Below, in pieces: positions 7,192-14,282 of a stretch of 15,130 nt of DNA. This stretch comes from AC-50 sp035640455 (GTDB lineage: Bacteria; Actinomycetota; Thermoleophilia; Gaiellales; Gaiellaceae): assembly GCA_035640455.1 (NCBI GenBank), contig DASQWB010000009.1, positions 1 to 15,130 on the forward strand. Direction: 5' to 3'. The translations under genes were made by a program, and so were the position numbers. The notes below the pieces were generated by a model that was not told where the DNA came from, ran no database searches, and saw only the letters and a list, made by a program, of their open reading frames with translations. The first letter of the stretch is position 1, and each line of letters begins with the position of its first letter.

Positions 7192-8492
7192 GCCGCCACC
7201 TCCTCCGTGCGGGCCGCCTGGAGGTCGAAGCGCGCCGCGAGCTTGCCGAGCACGTCGACGAGCTGCTCGATCTCCGCGTTCGTGTTGGCCGCCGTGATCT
7301 GGATCCGGAAGCCGACCTCGTTCTTCGGCACGAGCGGGTAGGAGGCAAGTGTCACGTAGATGCCGTTCTCGAAGAGGAAGCGGCCGACCTCGCCGACGTC
7401 CTCGTGGCGGGCGAGCGGCACCTCGACGAGCGGAAAGCCCGAGCGGTTCGGCGTGTGCGCGCCGAGGCGATCGATGCACTCGAGGACCTGCGCGGCCTTC
7501 CGCCACAGGTCGGCGCGGATCGCGTCGCCGCGGGCCTCGTTGACGTCGAACCCCGCGAGGACGGTTGCGAGCGACGCCACCGGCGAGGGGCCGGAGTAGA
7601 GGTAGGGCGGCGCCGCCGTCTTCAGCAGCCGCTTCAGCTCGGTGGGGCAGGCGACGAAGGCGGCGAGCGACGAGTAGGCCTTCGAGAATCCGGACACGAG
7701 GACGACGTGGTCGTAGCTCTCGCCGAAGTGACGGACGACGCTGTTCCCGCGGCTGCCGTAGGGGCTCGTCTCGTCGAAGCCGCGCTCGCCGATGACGCCG
7801 AACCCGTGCGCGTCGTCGACGTACAGCACCGCGTCGTACTCACGCGCGAGGCGCGCGAAGGCCGGCAGGTCGGGCGCGTTCCCGGTCATGCTGTTGACGC
7901 CGTCCATGCAGACGAGGCGCGGGGCGGGATGTCCCTCGCGGAGCAACCGCTGCAGGTCCTCCGGATCCTCGAACGCGAACCGCCGGAGCGTCGCGCCCGA
8001 GGCCTCGGCGAAGCGGCAGCCGTCGTAGATCGTCTTGTGGGCCCGGTTCTCGAGGAACACCGTCCCGCCGCCGGCGAGGACCGGGATCACCGACATGTGG
8101 ATGAGGGTGATCGTGGGCAGGACGAGCGCGTCCTCGCAGCCGAGGAGCTCGGCCAGGCGCTCCTCGATCTGCTCGTAGAGGACCGGGCTGCCGAGCAGGC
8201 GCGACCAGCTCGGGTGCGTTCCCCAGCGGGCCAGGTACTCGGGGACCGCCTCGACGATCTCGCGATCGAGGTCGAAGCCGAGGTAGTTGCAGGAGGCGAA
8301 GTCGGCGAGCCACTGGTCGCCGACGCGGATCATCCGGCCGTCGATCTCGTCGATCACGGCGTCCGTCATCGGGTTCGAGCGCTCGAGCTCGACCAGGTCG
8401 TCACAGGCTGCGAGCCAGCGGTTGATCCAGGGCAGGGACGCGACTGAGGACCGGGGGCCGCCCCGGCGTCGGGCGCTCATACGGCCCCACAT
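7188..8492 (-). CDS. PLP-dependent alpha-oxoamine synthase (BioF/KBL/SPT/CqsA superfamily)
   Basis: This 434-residue fold-type I PLP enzyme belongs to the family that condenses an amino acid with an acyl thioester and usually decarboxylates it. The Schiff-base lysine is K271 in SGFSKAYSS. The PLP-contacting DDAHGFG is at residues 226-232 (H229). The ring-stacking His appears in NRAHKTIYDG, and the substrate segment MDGVNSMTGNAPDLP corresponds to the SMDGD-AP block. The N-terminal block (WGTHPSWSRLLGSP) replaces the usual glycine-rich GSRGTSG stretch, and a Tyr stands where BioF/KBL normally have His before the LE..LA helix. A plain biotin or threonine-catabolism role is therefore doubtful. 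No bio genes or threonine dehydrogenase gene are nearby. Its TGA overlaps the GGDEF-EAL ATG. The start may be the ATG at 8492 or at 8480. Confidence 0.85.
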   Translation of the reverse strand: MWGRMSARRRGGPRSSVASLPWINRWLAACDDLVELERSNPMTDAVIDEIDGRMIRVGDQWLADFASCNYLGFDLDREIVEAVPEYLARWGTHPSWSRLLGSPVLYEQIEERLAELLGCEDALVLPTITLIHMSVIPVLAGGGTVFLENRAHKTIYDGCRFAEASGATLRRFAFEDPEDLQRLLREGHPAPRLVCMDGVNSMTGNAPDLPAFARLAREYDAVLYVDDAHGFGVIGERGFDETSPYGSRGNSVVRHFGESYDHVVLVSGFSKAYSSLAAFVACPTELKRLLKTAAPPYLYSGPSPVASLATVLAGFDVNEARGDAIRADLWRKAAQVLECIDRLGAHTPNRSGFPLVEVPLARHEDVGEVGRFLFENGIYVTLASYPLVPKNEVGFRIQITAANTNAEIEQLVDVLGKLAARFDLQAARTEEVAA

Positions 8493-8505
8493 CGACAGCA
8501 GCGGC

Positions 8506-8524
8506 CGAGGGCTTTAGGCCCTCG
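8506..8524 (-). terminator. 7-bp perfect hairpin between regulator and oxoamine synthase genes
   Basis: CGAGGGC (8506-8512) and GCCCTCG (8518-8524) form a perfect stem with a 5-base loop. It starts 2 bp after the regulator's TAA and ends 13 bp before the synthase ATG, filling a 34-bp gap. There is no U-run downstream on the minus strand. It may be a U-less terminator or attenuator, or may affect synthase initiation. Confidence 0.4.
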
Positions 8525-8526
8525 AA

Positions 8527-11355
8527 TTATCCGCCCGAAGTCAGAGCTTTCTTGTCCCGAGGCCGGTGTCCTCGGGGGGTGACGGCGGAGCCCGCCGCGA
8601 GGGCGAACGCGCACCCTTCCTCGAGCGACATCGCTTGTCCCTCCTCGTAGCGCGCCGTGTAGGTCGCGGTGTCGAGGAGGGTCAGCGTGCGCGCGAGCCA
8701 GCGGTCGTAGAGCTTCTGCTGGTCGGGCTGGCGAAGGGCCCCGACCGAGGCGCGGACGGCGTCGCTCGCGCCGAAGAGGGTCGCTGCGCGCTCGGCGTCT
8801 CCGAGCGTGGCGGCGAGACCGGCGTAGGTGTCGAGGCAGACGGCGACCCCGAGCGGCTCGCCGAGCCCCCGCGAGAGGTTCAGGCTCTCGGCGAGGAGCG
8901 CGAGCACCTCTTCCGCGTCGTCCAGCTCGAGCAGCGCGGCCGCGAGCGAGCGCGAGGCGGCGGCGAGCTCGTGCTCGTCACCGGCCTTGCGCGACGCGTC
9001 CCGCGCCTCCGTCAGCCACACCACCGCTTCGGCGAGATCGCCGGTGGTTAGGGCGAGCAGCCCGAGGTTGTCCTTCGCAATCGCCATGGAGCGCAGGTCG
9101 CCGATCGCGGTGAAGCACTCGATGGCTTGTGAGTAGAGCTCGCGCGCCTTGTCGAGCTCGTCGCTGAAGAAGGCGAGATTGCCCAGATTCACGAGCGTCG
9201 TCGCGGCCGGGCGCGGATCGTCGATTCCCTGAGCGGCCTCCAGGCCGGCCTCGAACATCAGGCGCGCATAGTCGAGGTCGCCTTGCTCGCCGGCCAGGAT
9301 TCCGGCCGAGTTCAGCGCATAGGTCCGGCGGCCGGACGGTTCGTCGGGCGTCGCCGCGAGCGCGTCCTCGAGCGCCTTGCGACCTTCTGCCAGGTGGCCG
9401 TGCAGCTGCCAGAAGTGGCGCAGGGCAACGGCGAGACGAAGCGCCGCCTCGCCCTCTCCCGATGCGAGTGCGAAGCCGAACGCAGCGCGAAGGTTGTCGT
9501 GCTCCGCCGCACACCGCCCAAGCCACAGCGCCTGCTCGTTCGCCATGAGCCGCGGCTCGGCCTCCTCCGCGAAGGCGAGGAAGTGCTCCAGGTGACGTCG
9601 CCGAACCTCCTGCTCCATCCCGCCCGCGGCGAGGCGCAGGAGCGAGTACTCCCGCACCGTCTCGAGCATCGAGAATCGCGGCTCGTCGCCATCGGCTTGC
9701 CGCACGAGGCTCTCGTCCACAAGAGTGGCGATCCCCTCGAGCATTGACCCGTCGACGCGGCAAACGGCCTCCGCCGAGGCGAGCGTGCAGCCGCCGGCGA
9801 AGACGCCGAGCTGCGCGAAGAGCCGCTGGTCGTCCTCCCCGAGCAGGTCGTAGCTCCAGTCGAGGGTCGTCCGCAGCGTCTGTTGGTGCTGCGGCGCGTC
9901 GCGGCGTCCACCGGTTAGGAGCTCGAGGCGGTTGCCCAGCCGGGAGAGCATTGCGGCCGGCGGCAGGAGCTTCGTCCGGGCGGCGGCGAGCTCGATCGCG
10001 AGCGGCAGGCCGTCTAGCCGGGCGCATAGCTCGGCCACGGCCGCGGCGTTCTGCTCGCTCACGGCGAAGTCGGGCTTCGCGGCCTGGGCCCGCGCGACGA
10101 AGAGCTCCGCCGCTTCGTCCTCGGCGAGCGGAGGCACCGAGAACTCGTGCTCGCCGGCGATACGGAGGCGGGCGCGGCTCGTCGCGACCACCTTCAGCGC
10201 CGGCGCCGACTCGAGGAGCCGCGCGACTGTGCCCGCCGCCGGCAGCACCTGCTCGAAGTTGTCCACGAGCAGGAGCAGCTCCGCCCCGCCGAGCACGCGG
10301 ATCAACGCCTCCTCCGGGTCCTGCACGGCCTCCTGGACGCCGACCGCGTGGAGGATCGTGCGCGCGACGAGCGTCGGGTCGTGGATCGTCGCCAGCACCG
10401 CCGCGCCCGAGCCATCCCTGAACTCGGGCGCGAGGCGCCGCGCGAGCTCGAGCGCGAGGCGCGTCTTCCCGATCCCACCCGGGCCGGTGAGCGTGACCAG
10501 CCGGACGTCGTCCCTTCGAAGGAGTTCGGCGAGCGCCGCGAGCTCGTGCTCCCGCCCGAGCAGAGGCGTCGGCGGAACCGGCACGCGTTGCGGAGGCCGG
10601 CGAGCCGCCGGCGGGTCGAGGGCCGGATCGTGCTCGAGGATCGCCCGCTCGAGCTGCTGGAGCGTCTCACCGGGCTCGATCCCGAGCTCGTCGACGAGCG
10701 TCCGGCGCGTCCGCTGGTAGACGGCGAGGGCGTCGGCTTGGCGGCCGGCGCGGTAGAGCGCGAGCATGAGCTGCGCCCGCAGCCGCTCCCGGAAGGGGTT
10801 CTCGGCGATCAGCCGCTCGAGCTCGGCGACGAGGGCTGCGTGACGGCCGAGCGCGAGATCGGCGTCGATCCGGTCCTCGAGCGTCCCGAGGTGGAGCTCG
10901 TCGAGGCGGAGGATCTCCGCCTGCGCAAACTGCTCCCACGCCAGGTCGGCGAGCGGCGGCCCGCGCCAGAGCGTGAGCGCCTCCGCGAGCTCCTCGGCCG
11001 CCGTGGCCGGATCTCCGGCGGCGAGCGCCGTGCGCCCCCGCACGGCGAGGCGCTCGAAGCGCAGGAGATCGACGGCCTCGGGGTCGACGGCGAGCCGGTA
11101 CCCCGGCGGCGCCGTCTCGAGCGCCCCCGGCGAGAGGAGCTTCCGGAGCTGCGAGACGTAGACCTGGAGGGTGTTTCGAGCCGTCTCGGGAGGGTTCTCG
11201 CCCCACAGCGAGTCGACGAGATGGTCCGCGGAGACGACCTTGTTGGACTCGAGGAGCAGGATCGCGAGCAGCGTCCGCAGCTTCGGGCCACCGAGCGGGA
11301 GCGGCACGCCTTCGCGGCGTACGAGCAGGGGTCCGAGGAGGCAGAACTCATCCAT
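8527..11355 (-). CDS. AfsR/SARP-type transcriptional regulator (wHTH-BTAD-NB-ARC-TPR)
   Basis: The 942-residue protein has the AfsR architecture. An OmpR-like winged helix occupies about residues 1-90 (LGGPKLRTLLAILLLESNKV; SADHLVDSLWGE; NTLQVYVSQLRKLL), and a bacterial transcriptional activation domain covers about 95-240. An NB-ARC/AAA ATPase at about 265-520 carries Walker A GPGGIGKT (291-298), Walker B LLLVDNFEQ (D365) and GLPLAIELAAAR. TPR-like helices fill about 630-860. Relatives activate secondary-metabolite or developmental genes and bind paired direct repeats about 11 bp apart. Such a repeat lies just upstream (11386-11405). The ATG at 11355 has AAGGA close upstream. The four minus-strand genes from here down to 2793 share orientation, with only 34 bp to the next gene, so the synthase operon is an obvious candidate target along with the divergent MFS gene. 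Confidence 0.92.
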   Translation of the reverse strand: MDEFCLLGPLLVRREGVPLPLGGPKLRTLLAILLLESNKVVSADHLVDSLWGENPPETARNTLQVYVSQLRKLLSPGALETAPPGYRLAVDPEAVDLLRFERLAVRGRTALAAGDPATAAEELAEALTLWRGPPLADLAWEQFAQAEILRLDELHLGTLEDRIDADLALGRHAALVAELERLIAENPFRERLRAQLMLALYRAGRQADALAVYQRTRRTLVDELGIEPGETLQQLERAILEHDPALDPPAARRPPQRVPVPPTPLLGREHELAALAELLRRDDVRLVTLTGPGGIGKTRLALELARRLAPEFRDGSGAAVLATIHDPTLVARTILHAVGVQEAVQDPEEALIRVLGGAELLLLVDNFEQVLPAAGTVARLLESAPALKVVATSRARLRIAGEHEFSVPPLAEDEAAELFVARAQAAKPDFAVSEQNAAAVAELCARLDGLPLAIELAAARTKLLPPAAMLSRLGNRLELLTGGRRDAPQHQQTLRTTLDWSYDLLGEDDQRLFAQLGVFAGGCTLASAEAVCRVDGSMLEGIATLVDESLVRQADGDEPRFSMLETVREYSLLRLAAGGMEQEVRRRHLEHFLAFAEEAEPRLMANEQALWLGRCAAEHDNLRAAFGFALASGEGEAALRLAVALRHFWQLHGHLAEGRKALEDALAATPDEPSGRRTYALNSAGILAGEQGDLDYARLMFEAGLEAAQGIDDPRPAATTLVNLGNLAFFSDELDKARELYSQAIECFTAIGDLRSMAIAKDNLGLLALTTGDLAEAVVWLTEARDASRKAGDEHELAAASRSLAAALLELDDAEEVLALLAESLNLSRGLGEPLGVAVCLDTYAGLAATLGDAERAATLFGASDAVRASVGALRQPDQQKLYDRWLARTLTLLDTATYTARYEEGQAMSLEEGCAFALAAGSAVTPRGHRPRDKKALTSGG

Positions 11356-11385
11356 GGTTCCTTGGTCTTAGCACGATTTCTGCGT

Positions 11386-11405
11386 TCCTTCAGCAGTCCT
11401 TCAGC
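11386..11405 (-). promoter_or_regulatory. 9-bp direct repeat with 11-bp period (candidate SARP operator)
   Basis: On the minus strand GCTGAAGGA occurs twice, at 11405-11397 and 11394-11386, exactly 11 bp apart, 31 bp before the regulator ATG. SARP/AfsR proteins are known to bind heptameric direct repeats with this helical-turn spacing. No convincing -10 box lies 8 bp downstream on either strand, so autoregulation or control of the divergent MFS gene is inferred. Confidence 0.45.
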
Positions 11406-11426
11406 GCCCCGTGAGACGCTGGCGCC

Positions 11427-11606
11427 GTGATTTCAGTGTCAACCGTCAACGACAAGAACCGCGGCACGGCCGTCGCCGTCGCGGCCATTCCCCCCCTCGA
11501 AAGGAGGAGCGATGAGGAGCGCAAGCAGCTGGAGCTGATCCGCGGGGGAGCGGGGGGCGGCCATTCGAGGCCGTCCCTCGCTGGTTCCCTCCGGTGGCTC
11601 GCGTGA
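11427..11606 (+). CDS. possible 59-codon small protein coupled to the MFS gene
   Basis: A GTG at 11427 (or 11436) opens a frame that ends in TGA at 11604-11606. Its stop overlaps the GTG at 11603 of the MFS gene as GTGA, the classic layout for translational coupling. The product begins MISVSTVNDKN and contains a charged, protein-like stretch PLERRSDEERKQLELIRG. Forty-nine of 59 codons end in G or C, close to neighbouring genes. No Shine-Dalgarno precedes it and I recognise no family. It is incompatible with reading the same RNA as the 8-codon leader described separately, so only one of the two is likely to be the main product. Confidence 0.3.
   Translation: MISVSTVNDKNRGTAVAVAAIPPLERRSDEERKQLELIRGGAGGGHSRPSLAGSLRWLA
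11512..11538 (+). CDS. possible 8-codon leader peptide with strong Shine-Dalgarno
   Basis: AAAGGAGG (11500-11507), among the strongest ribosome-binding sites in the window, stands 4 bases before an ATG. The frame reads MRSASSWS and stops at 11536-11538. It is followed 10 bases later by a 14-bp hairpin and then by an MFS transporter start lacking its own Shine-Dalgarno. This resembles attenuation leaders upstream of efflux genes. The short spacer and the competing 59-codon frame lower confidence. Confidence 0.35.
   Translation: MRSASSWS
11549..11582 (+). promoter_or_regulatory. 14-bp stem hairpin in the leader of the MFS gene
   Basis: Bases 11549-11562 pair with 11569-11582 (14 pairs, two of them G-U) around the six-base loop ATTCGA. 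The stem is almost all G-C and should be very stable. No U-run follows, so it is not a textbook terminator. It ends 11 bp before the GTG at 11594 and 20 bp before the GTG at 11603, where it could influence ribosome access or transcript elongation. Confidence 0.5.
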
Positions 11607-12841
11607 GCACGAACGCGACCCGACTCGTTCCGGAGCGACTGCGGCGACCGCTGCGGTCGCCGTCGTTCCGCGCGCTCGCGCTCGGCAAGAGCATCTCGTA
11701 TCTCGGCGACTGGTTGATGGTCGCCGTTCTCGTCGGCTGGGTCTACGAGTCGACGTCGTCGGTGGCGCAGGTCGCGACGCTGATGGCGATTCGGCTCGTG
11801 CCGCCGATCGTCGGCGGCGGTCTCGCGGCCGCGCTCGTCGACCGGCTGCCGCGGCGCCGTGTGCTCCTTTGGAGCGAGGCGGCCTGCGCGGCGACCGTCG
11901 CCGGGGCGCTCGGCGGCGTGCTCGTCGGATCGCGGCCGCTCGTCTTCGTCTTCGTCGGCCTCTGCGGCCTCGTCGCGATGGTCTCGAGCGTCGCCGGCAA
12001 CGCCCTCATCCCGATGGTCGTCGAGCAAGACGAGTTGCCGGCGGCAAACGGGATCCACGCCGTCGGCCAGGAGGCGGCGATGGCGCTCGGCGCCGTCGCG
12101 GGCGGCGTGACGCTCGCACTCGGCGGCGCAGCGACCGGACTGCTCGCGAACCTCGCGAGCTACGGCCTCGCCCTCGTCCTCTTCACGCGCATCAGGCCCG
12201 CTGGCGATTCCGTCGGCGCGCGCGGAGCGACCGCGCGCGGCGGATTCGCCTCGGGCCTGCGGTACGTCTGCGCCAGTCGCACGCTGATCGTCGTCGTCGG
12301 GTCATTCGGCCTCGGCACGCTCGCGACCGGTCTCGTCAACGCGACCCTTCCGAAGTTCACGAACGGGCTCGGCTTGGGCGGGAGCGGATACGGCTTCGCC
12401 ATCGCCGCCCTCGCGTGCGGGATGATGACCGGCGAGGCGCTCACGGGCGCCGCTGCCAACCGCGTCGACGCACGCTGGCTCGCCCCCGGACTCGGCGCGA
12501 TGGGCGGCCTCTTCCTCGCCTTCGCCTGGGCCGGCAGCCCCGCGGCCGCGCTCGCCCTGCTCGCCGCGTTCGGCGTCGCCAACGGCTTCACCGAGATCGT
12601 GATGACGACCGCGATCCACCAGCAGGCGGACGCCGCCTACCACGGACGCGTCTTCGGCGTCGGCTCGACGCTCTGGCGGACGACGATGCTCGGCGCGGTT
12701 GTCCTCGCGCCGGCCGTCGACGCCGTCGCCTCGCCCGCCCAGGCGGTCACGATCGCAGCAGGCTTCCTCGTCGCCGGCGCCCTCGCCGTCCACGTGACGC
12801 TGCGGCATAAGGCTCCCAAGGCCGCGCCGGCACCGGCCTGA
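11603..12841 (+). CDS. MFS transporter, probable small-molecule exporter
   Basis: Counting from GTG 11603 the protein has 412 residues and about 12 membrane segments. A cytoplasmic N-terminus (RRPLRSPSFRALALGKSISY) precedes helix 1. The loop 2-3 signature is ALVDRLPRRRVLLWSEAAC. VVEQDELPAANGIHAVGQEA resembles the domain-linking motif of EntS/MFS_3-type proteins. It probably exports a drug-like or secreted metabolite by proton antiport; the substrate is unknown. GTG 11603 is preferred because it forms a GTGA overlap with an upstream small frame; GTG 11594 would add three residues. Neither has a Shine-Dalgarno. It diverges from the AfsR-like regulator across a 247-bp control region and ends 1 bp before the convergent HD-GYP stop, so no room exists for a separate terminator. 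Confidence 0.9.
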   Translation: MSTNATRLVPERLRRPLRSPSFRALALGKSISYLGDWLMVAVLVGWVYESTSSVAQVATLMAIRLVPPIVGGGLAAALVDRLPRRRVLLWSEAACAATVAGALGGVLVGSRPLVFVFVGLCGLVAMVSSVAGNALIPMVVEQDELPAANGIHAVGQEAAMALGAVAGGVTLALGGAATGLLANLASYGLALVLFTRIRPAGDSVGARGATARGGFASGLRYVCASRTLIVVVGSFGLGTLATGLVNATLPKFTNGLGLGGSGYGFAIAALACGMMTGEALTGAAANRVDARWLAPGLGAMGGLFLAFAWAGSPAAALALLAAFGVANGFTEIVMTTAIHQQADAAYHGRVFGVGSTLWRTTMLGAVVLAPAVDAVASPAQAVTIAAGFLVAGALAVHVTLRHKAPKAAPAPA

Positions 12842-12842
12842 G

Positions 12843-14201
12843 TCAGGCGACGCGGATCCGCTCCGCCGGCTCGGCGGCCAGGAGTGCGGGCTCGCTCCGC
12901 GACAGCTCCTCGAGCGCGTCCACCACGCTCGGGCAGAACTGCGTTCCTGCGTGCTCGCGGATCTCGGCGAGCGCGGCGAGCATCGGGCGCGCGGTTCGAT
13001 ACGGGCGCGCGCTCGTGAGCGCGTCGAACGCGTCGGCGACGAGCACGATCCGCGCCGGCAGCGGGATGTCTTCGCCCGCCAAGCCGTCGGGATAGCCCGT
13101 GCCGTCCATCCGCTCGTGGCTCGACCGGGCGCACTGGCGGACGAACGGATGCAGGTCGAGCTCCGAGAGGATGTAGTCGGAGATCACGGGATGCGTCCGG
13201 ATGACCTCCCACTCCCGCTCGTCGAGCGGGGCCTGCTTGCGGAGGATCTGCTCGGGAATGCCGATCTTGCCCACGTCATGGAGGAGCGCGCCGATCTCGA
13301 TCGCCTCGAGCTCGTCGCCGGTGAAGCCGAGCCGCTTCGCGAGCCCGACGGCGAGCGCGGCGACGCGCTCCGTATGCCCCCCGGTGTAAGCGTCTTTGGC
13401 GTCCATGCTGCGTGAGAGAGCGGCGATCGTGTCTCGGTGGGCGCGCCGGAGCTTGAGGTTCGCCTCGCGAATCTCCGCGACGGCCGCGGAGGTTCGTTCG
13501 AGGTACTGCCGGACCGACAGGACCATCACGGCCGGCGGCAACGCAAAGGCGACCAGACCCGCCGTTCCGATCTGCTTGTACGCAGTCGTGCCGGCGAGGG
13601 CGAGAGGCCCGAAGAGCACGAAGTGGTACCTCGCCCAATGGAAGCGTTCTCCCCAGACTGCGCGCCACGACGTGTGCTCGGCGAGGCTCATCGCGAGGCA
13701 GAGCAGACCGTTGTTCACGGCGGCGTAGACGGAGCCCGCGAGTATGGCGGCACCCAGGCGCCACCACCCCTCCACGGCGTGGAAGAGGAGCGACGCGGCG
13801 GCGGTCGAGAGCGCGAAATTCGACGCATCGAAGGCGGCCTTGTGGAGATCGCGCCGCCTGCGCAGCCACTGGACGAAGGCCGCGACGACGGCAATCGCCA
13901 TCGCCGTGCCGGTGTCTAGCACGAAGGTGCTCGCAAGCATTCCAATCGCTGAGACGCTCACGCTGCCGCGGCCGTAGACCGGCACGGAGAAGAGCTGGAG
14001 GACGAGCGTGAGCGCGAGGAGCGTCACCGCGCGCGCGGGCTCCTCGGAGACCGTCTCGGCGATGGGTCGGAGCATCGCGATCAGCGCTCCTGAGGAGACG
14101 ATCGCCAAGACGATGATCAGCGTCGCGACGCGCTCGTCGAGCTTCGACGGCGCCCGCGGCCCGAGCGGCGAGCGGGAGAGCAGAGGATCGACGAGCTTCA
14201 C
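12843..14201 (-). CDS. membrane-bound HD-GYP domain protein (probable c-di-GMP phosphodiesterase)
   Basis: From GTG 14201 the product has 452 residues. Six to eight hydrophobic segments cover about residues 20-240 (TLIIVLAIVSSGALIAML; FVLFGPLALAGTTAY). A helical linker (VAEIREANLKLRRAHRDTI) then leads to an HD-GYP domain at about 270-430. Visible motifs are HTERVAALAVGLA, LLHDVGKIGIP with H308-D309, RTHPVISDYIL, SHERMDGTGYPDGL and DAFDALTSARPYR. Such domains hydrolyse cyclic di-GMP to GMP using two or three metal ions. The usual HHE triplet reads SHE (S361-H362-E363), so one metal ligand may be missing. GTG 14201 is chosen because it overlaps a leader ORF stop as GTGA. A TTG at 14312 would give 489 residues but adds a proline- and glycine-rich segment without a Shine-Dalgarno. 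Confidence 0.88.
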   Translation of the reverse strand: MKLVDPLLSRSPLGPRAPSKLDERVATLIIVLAIVSSGALIAMLRPIAETVSEEPARAVTLLALTLVLQLFSVPVYGRGSVSVSAIGMLASTFVLDTGTAMAIAVVAAFVQWLRRRRDLHKAAFDASNFALSTAAASLLFHAVEGWWRLGAAILAGSVYAAVNNGLLCLAMSLAEHTSWRAVWGERFHWARYHFVLFGPLALAGTTAYKQIGTAGLVAFALPPAVMVLSVRQYLERTSAAVAEIREANLKLRRAHRDTIAALSRSMDAKDAYTGGHTERVAALAVGLAKRLGFTGDELEAIEIGALLHDVGKIGIPEQILRKQAPLDEREWEVIRTHPVISDYILSELDLHPFVRQCARSSHERMDGTGYPDGLAGEDIPLPARIVLVADAFDALTSARPYRTARPMLAALAEIREHAGTQFCPSVVDALEELSRSEPALLAAEPAERIRVA

Positions 14202-14275
14202 CGCAACGTCCCAACCGGGCGGACAGCCCCCGAGATGGGGGCCGGTGGGAACCAGCACGTGTGGGGATGCCGCAT
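14198..14275 (-). CDS. 25-residue leader ORF upstream of and overlapping the HD-GYP gene
   Basis: A perfect AGGAGG (14290-14285) lies 9 bases before an ATG at 14275-14273. The frame encodes MRHPHTCWFPPAPISG followed by nine more residues and stops at TGA 14200-14198, overlapping the GTG of the HD-GYP gene (GTGA). This start has better signals than any start of the HD-GYP gene itself. It is probably a translated leader that delivers ribosomes to the HD-GYP start. The peptide (His, Cys, Trp, several Pro) matches no family I know. The frame shares DNA with the improbable N-terminal extension of the HD-GYP protein. Confidence 0.5.
   Translation of the reverse strand: MRHPHTCWFPPAPISGAVRPVGTLR
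14224..14244 (-). promoter_or_regulatory. hairpin inside the leader ORF, before the HD-GYP start
   Basis: On the minus strand 14244-14237 pairs with 14231-14224 (8 pairs, one of them G-U, core GCCCCC/GGGGGC) around the loop ATCTC. It lies 22 bases before GTG 14201, within the 25-codon leader, where a translating ribosome would melt it. Confidence 0.35.
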
Positions 14276-14282
14276 GTCGAAG

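Noticed and set aside
4201..7341. Plus-strand open frame of over 1000 codons opposite the GGDEF-EAL gene
   Set aside because: It is rich in Arg, Glu and Asp with no family motif and runs exactly antisense to a gene with complete domains; at this GC content antisense frames stay open by codon bias.
7192..7506. N-terminal extension of the GGDEF-EAL protein by about 105 residues
   Set aside because: The extension is Arg/Gly-rich, overlaps the end of the synthase gene, and the ATG at 7191 makes a natural ATGA junction just before the first membrane segment.
7404..8447. Plus-strand open frame opposite the oxoamine synthase
   Set aside because: No recognisable motif; the opposite strand carries the full PLP-enzyme motif set.
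7188..8492. Calling the PLP enzyme bioF or kbl by name
   Set aside because: Family membership is clear, but no biotin genes or threonine dehydrogenase gene are nearby and the glycine-rich N-terminal block is altered.
10147..11430. Plus-strand open frame opposite the AfsR-like regulator
   Set aside because: Charged low-complexity translation; the regulator on the other strand has wHTH, BTAD and NB-ARC motifs.
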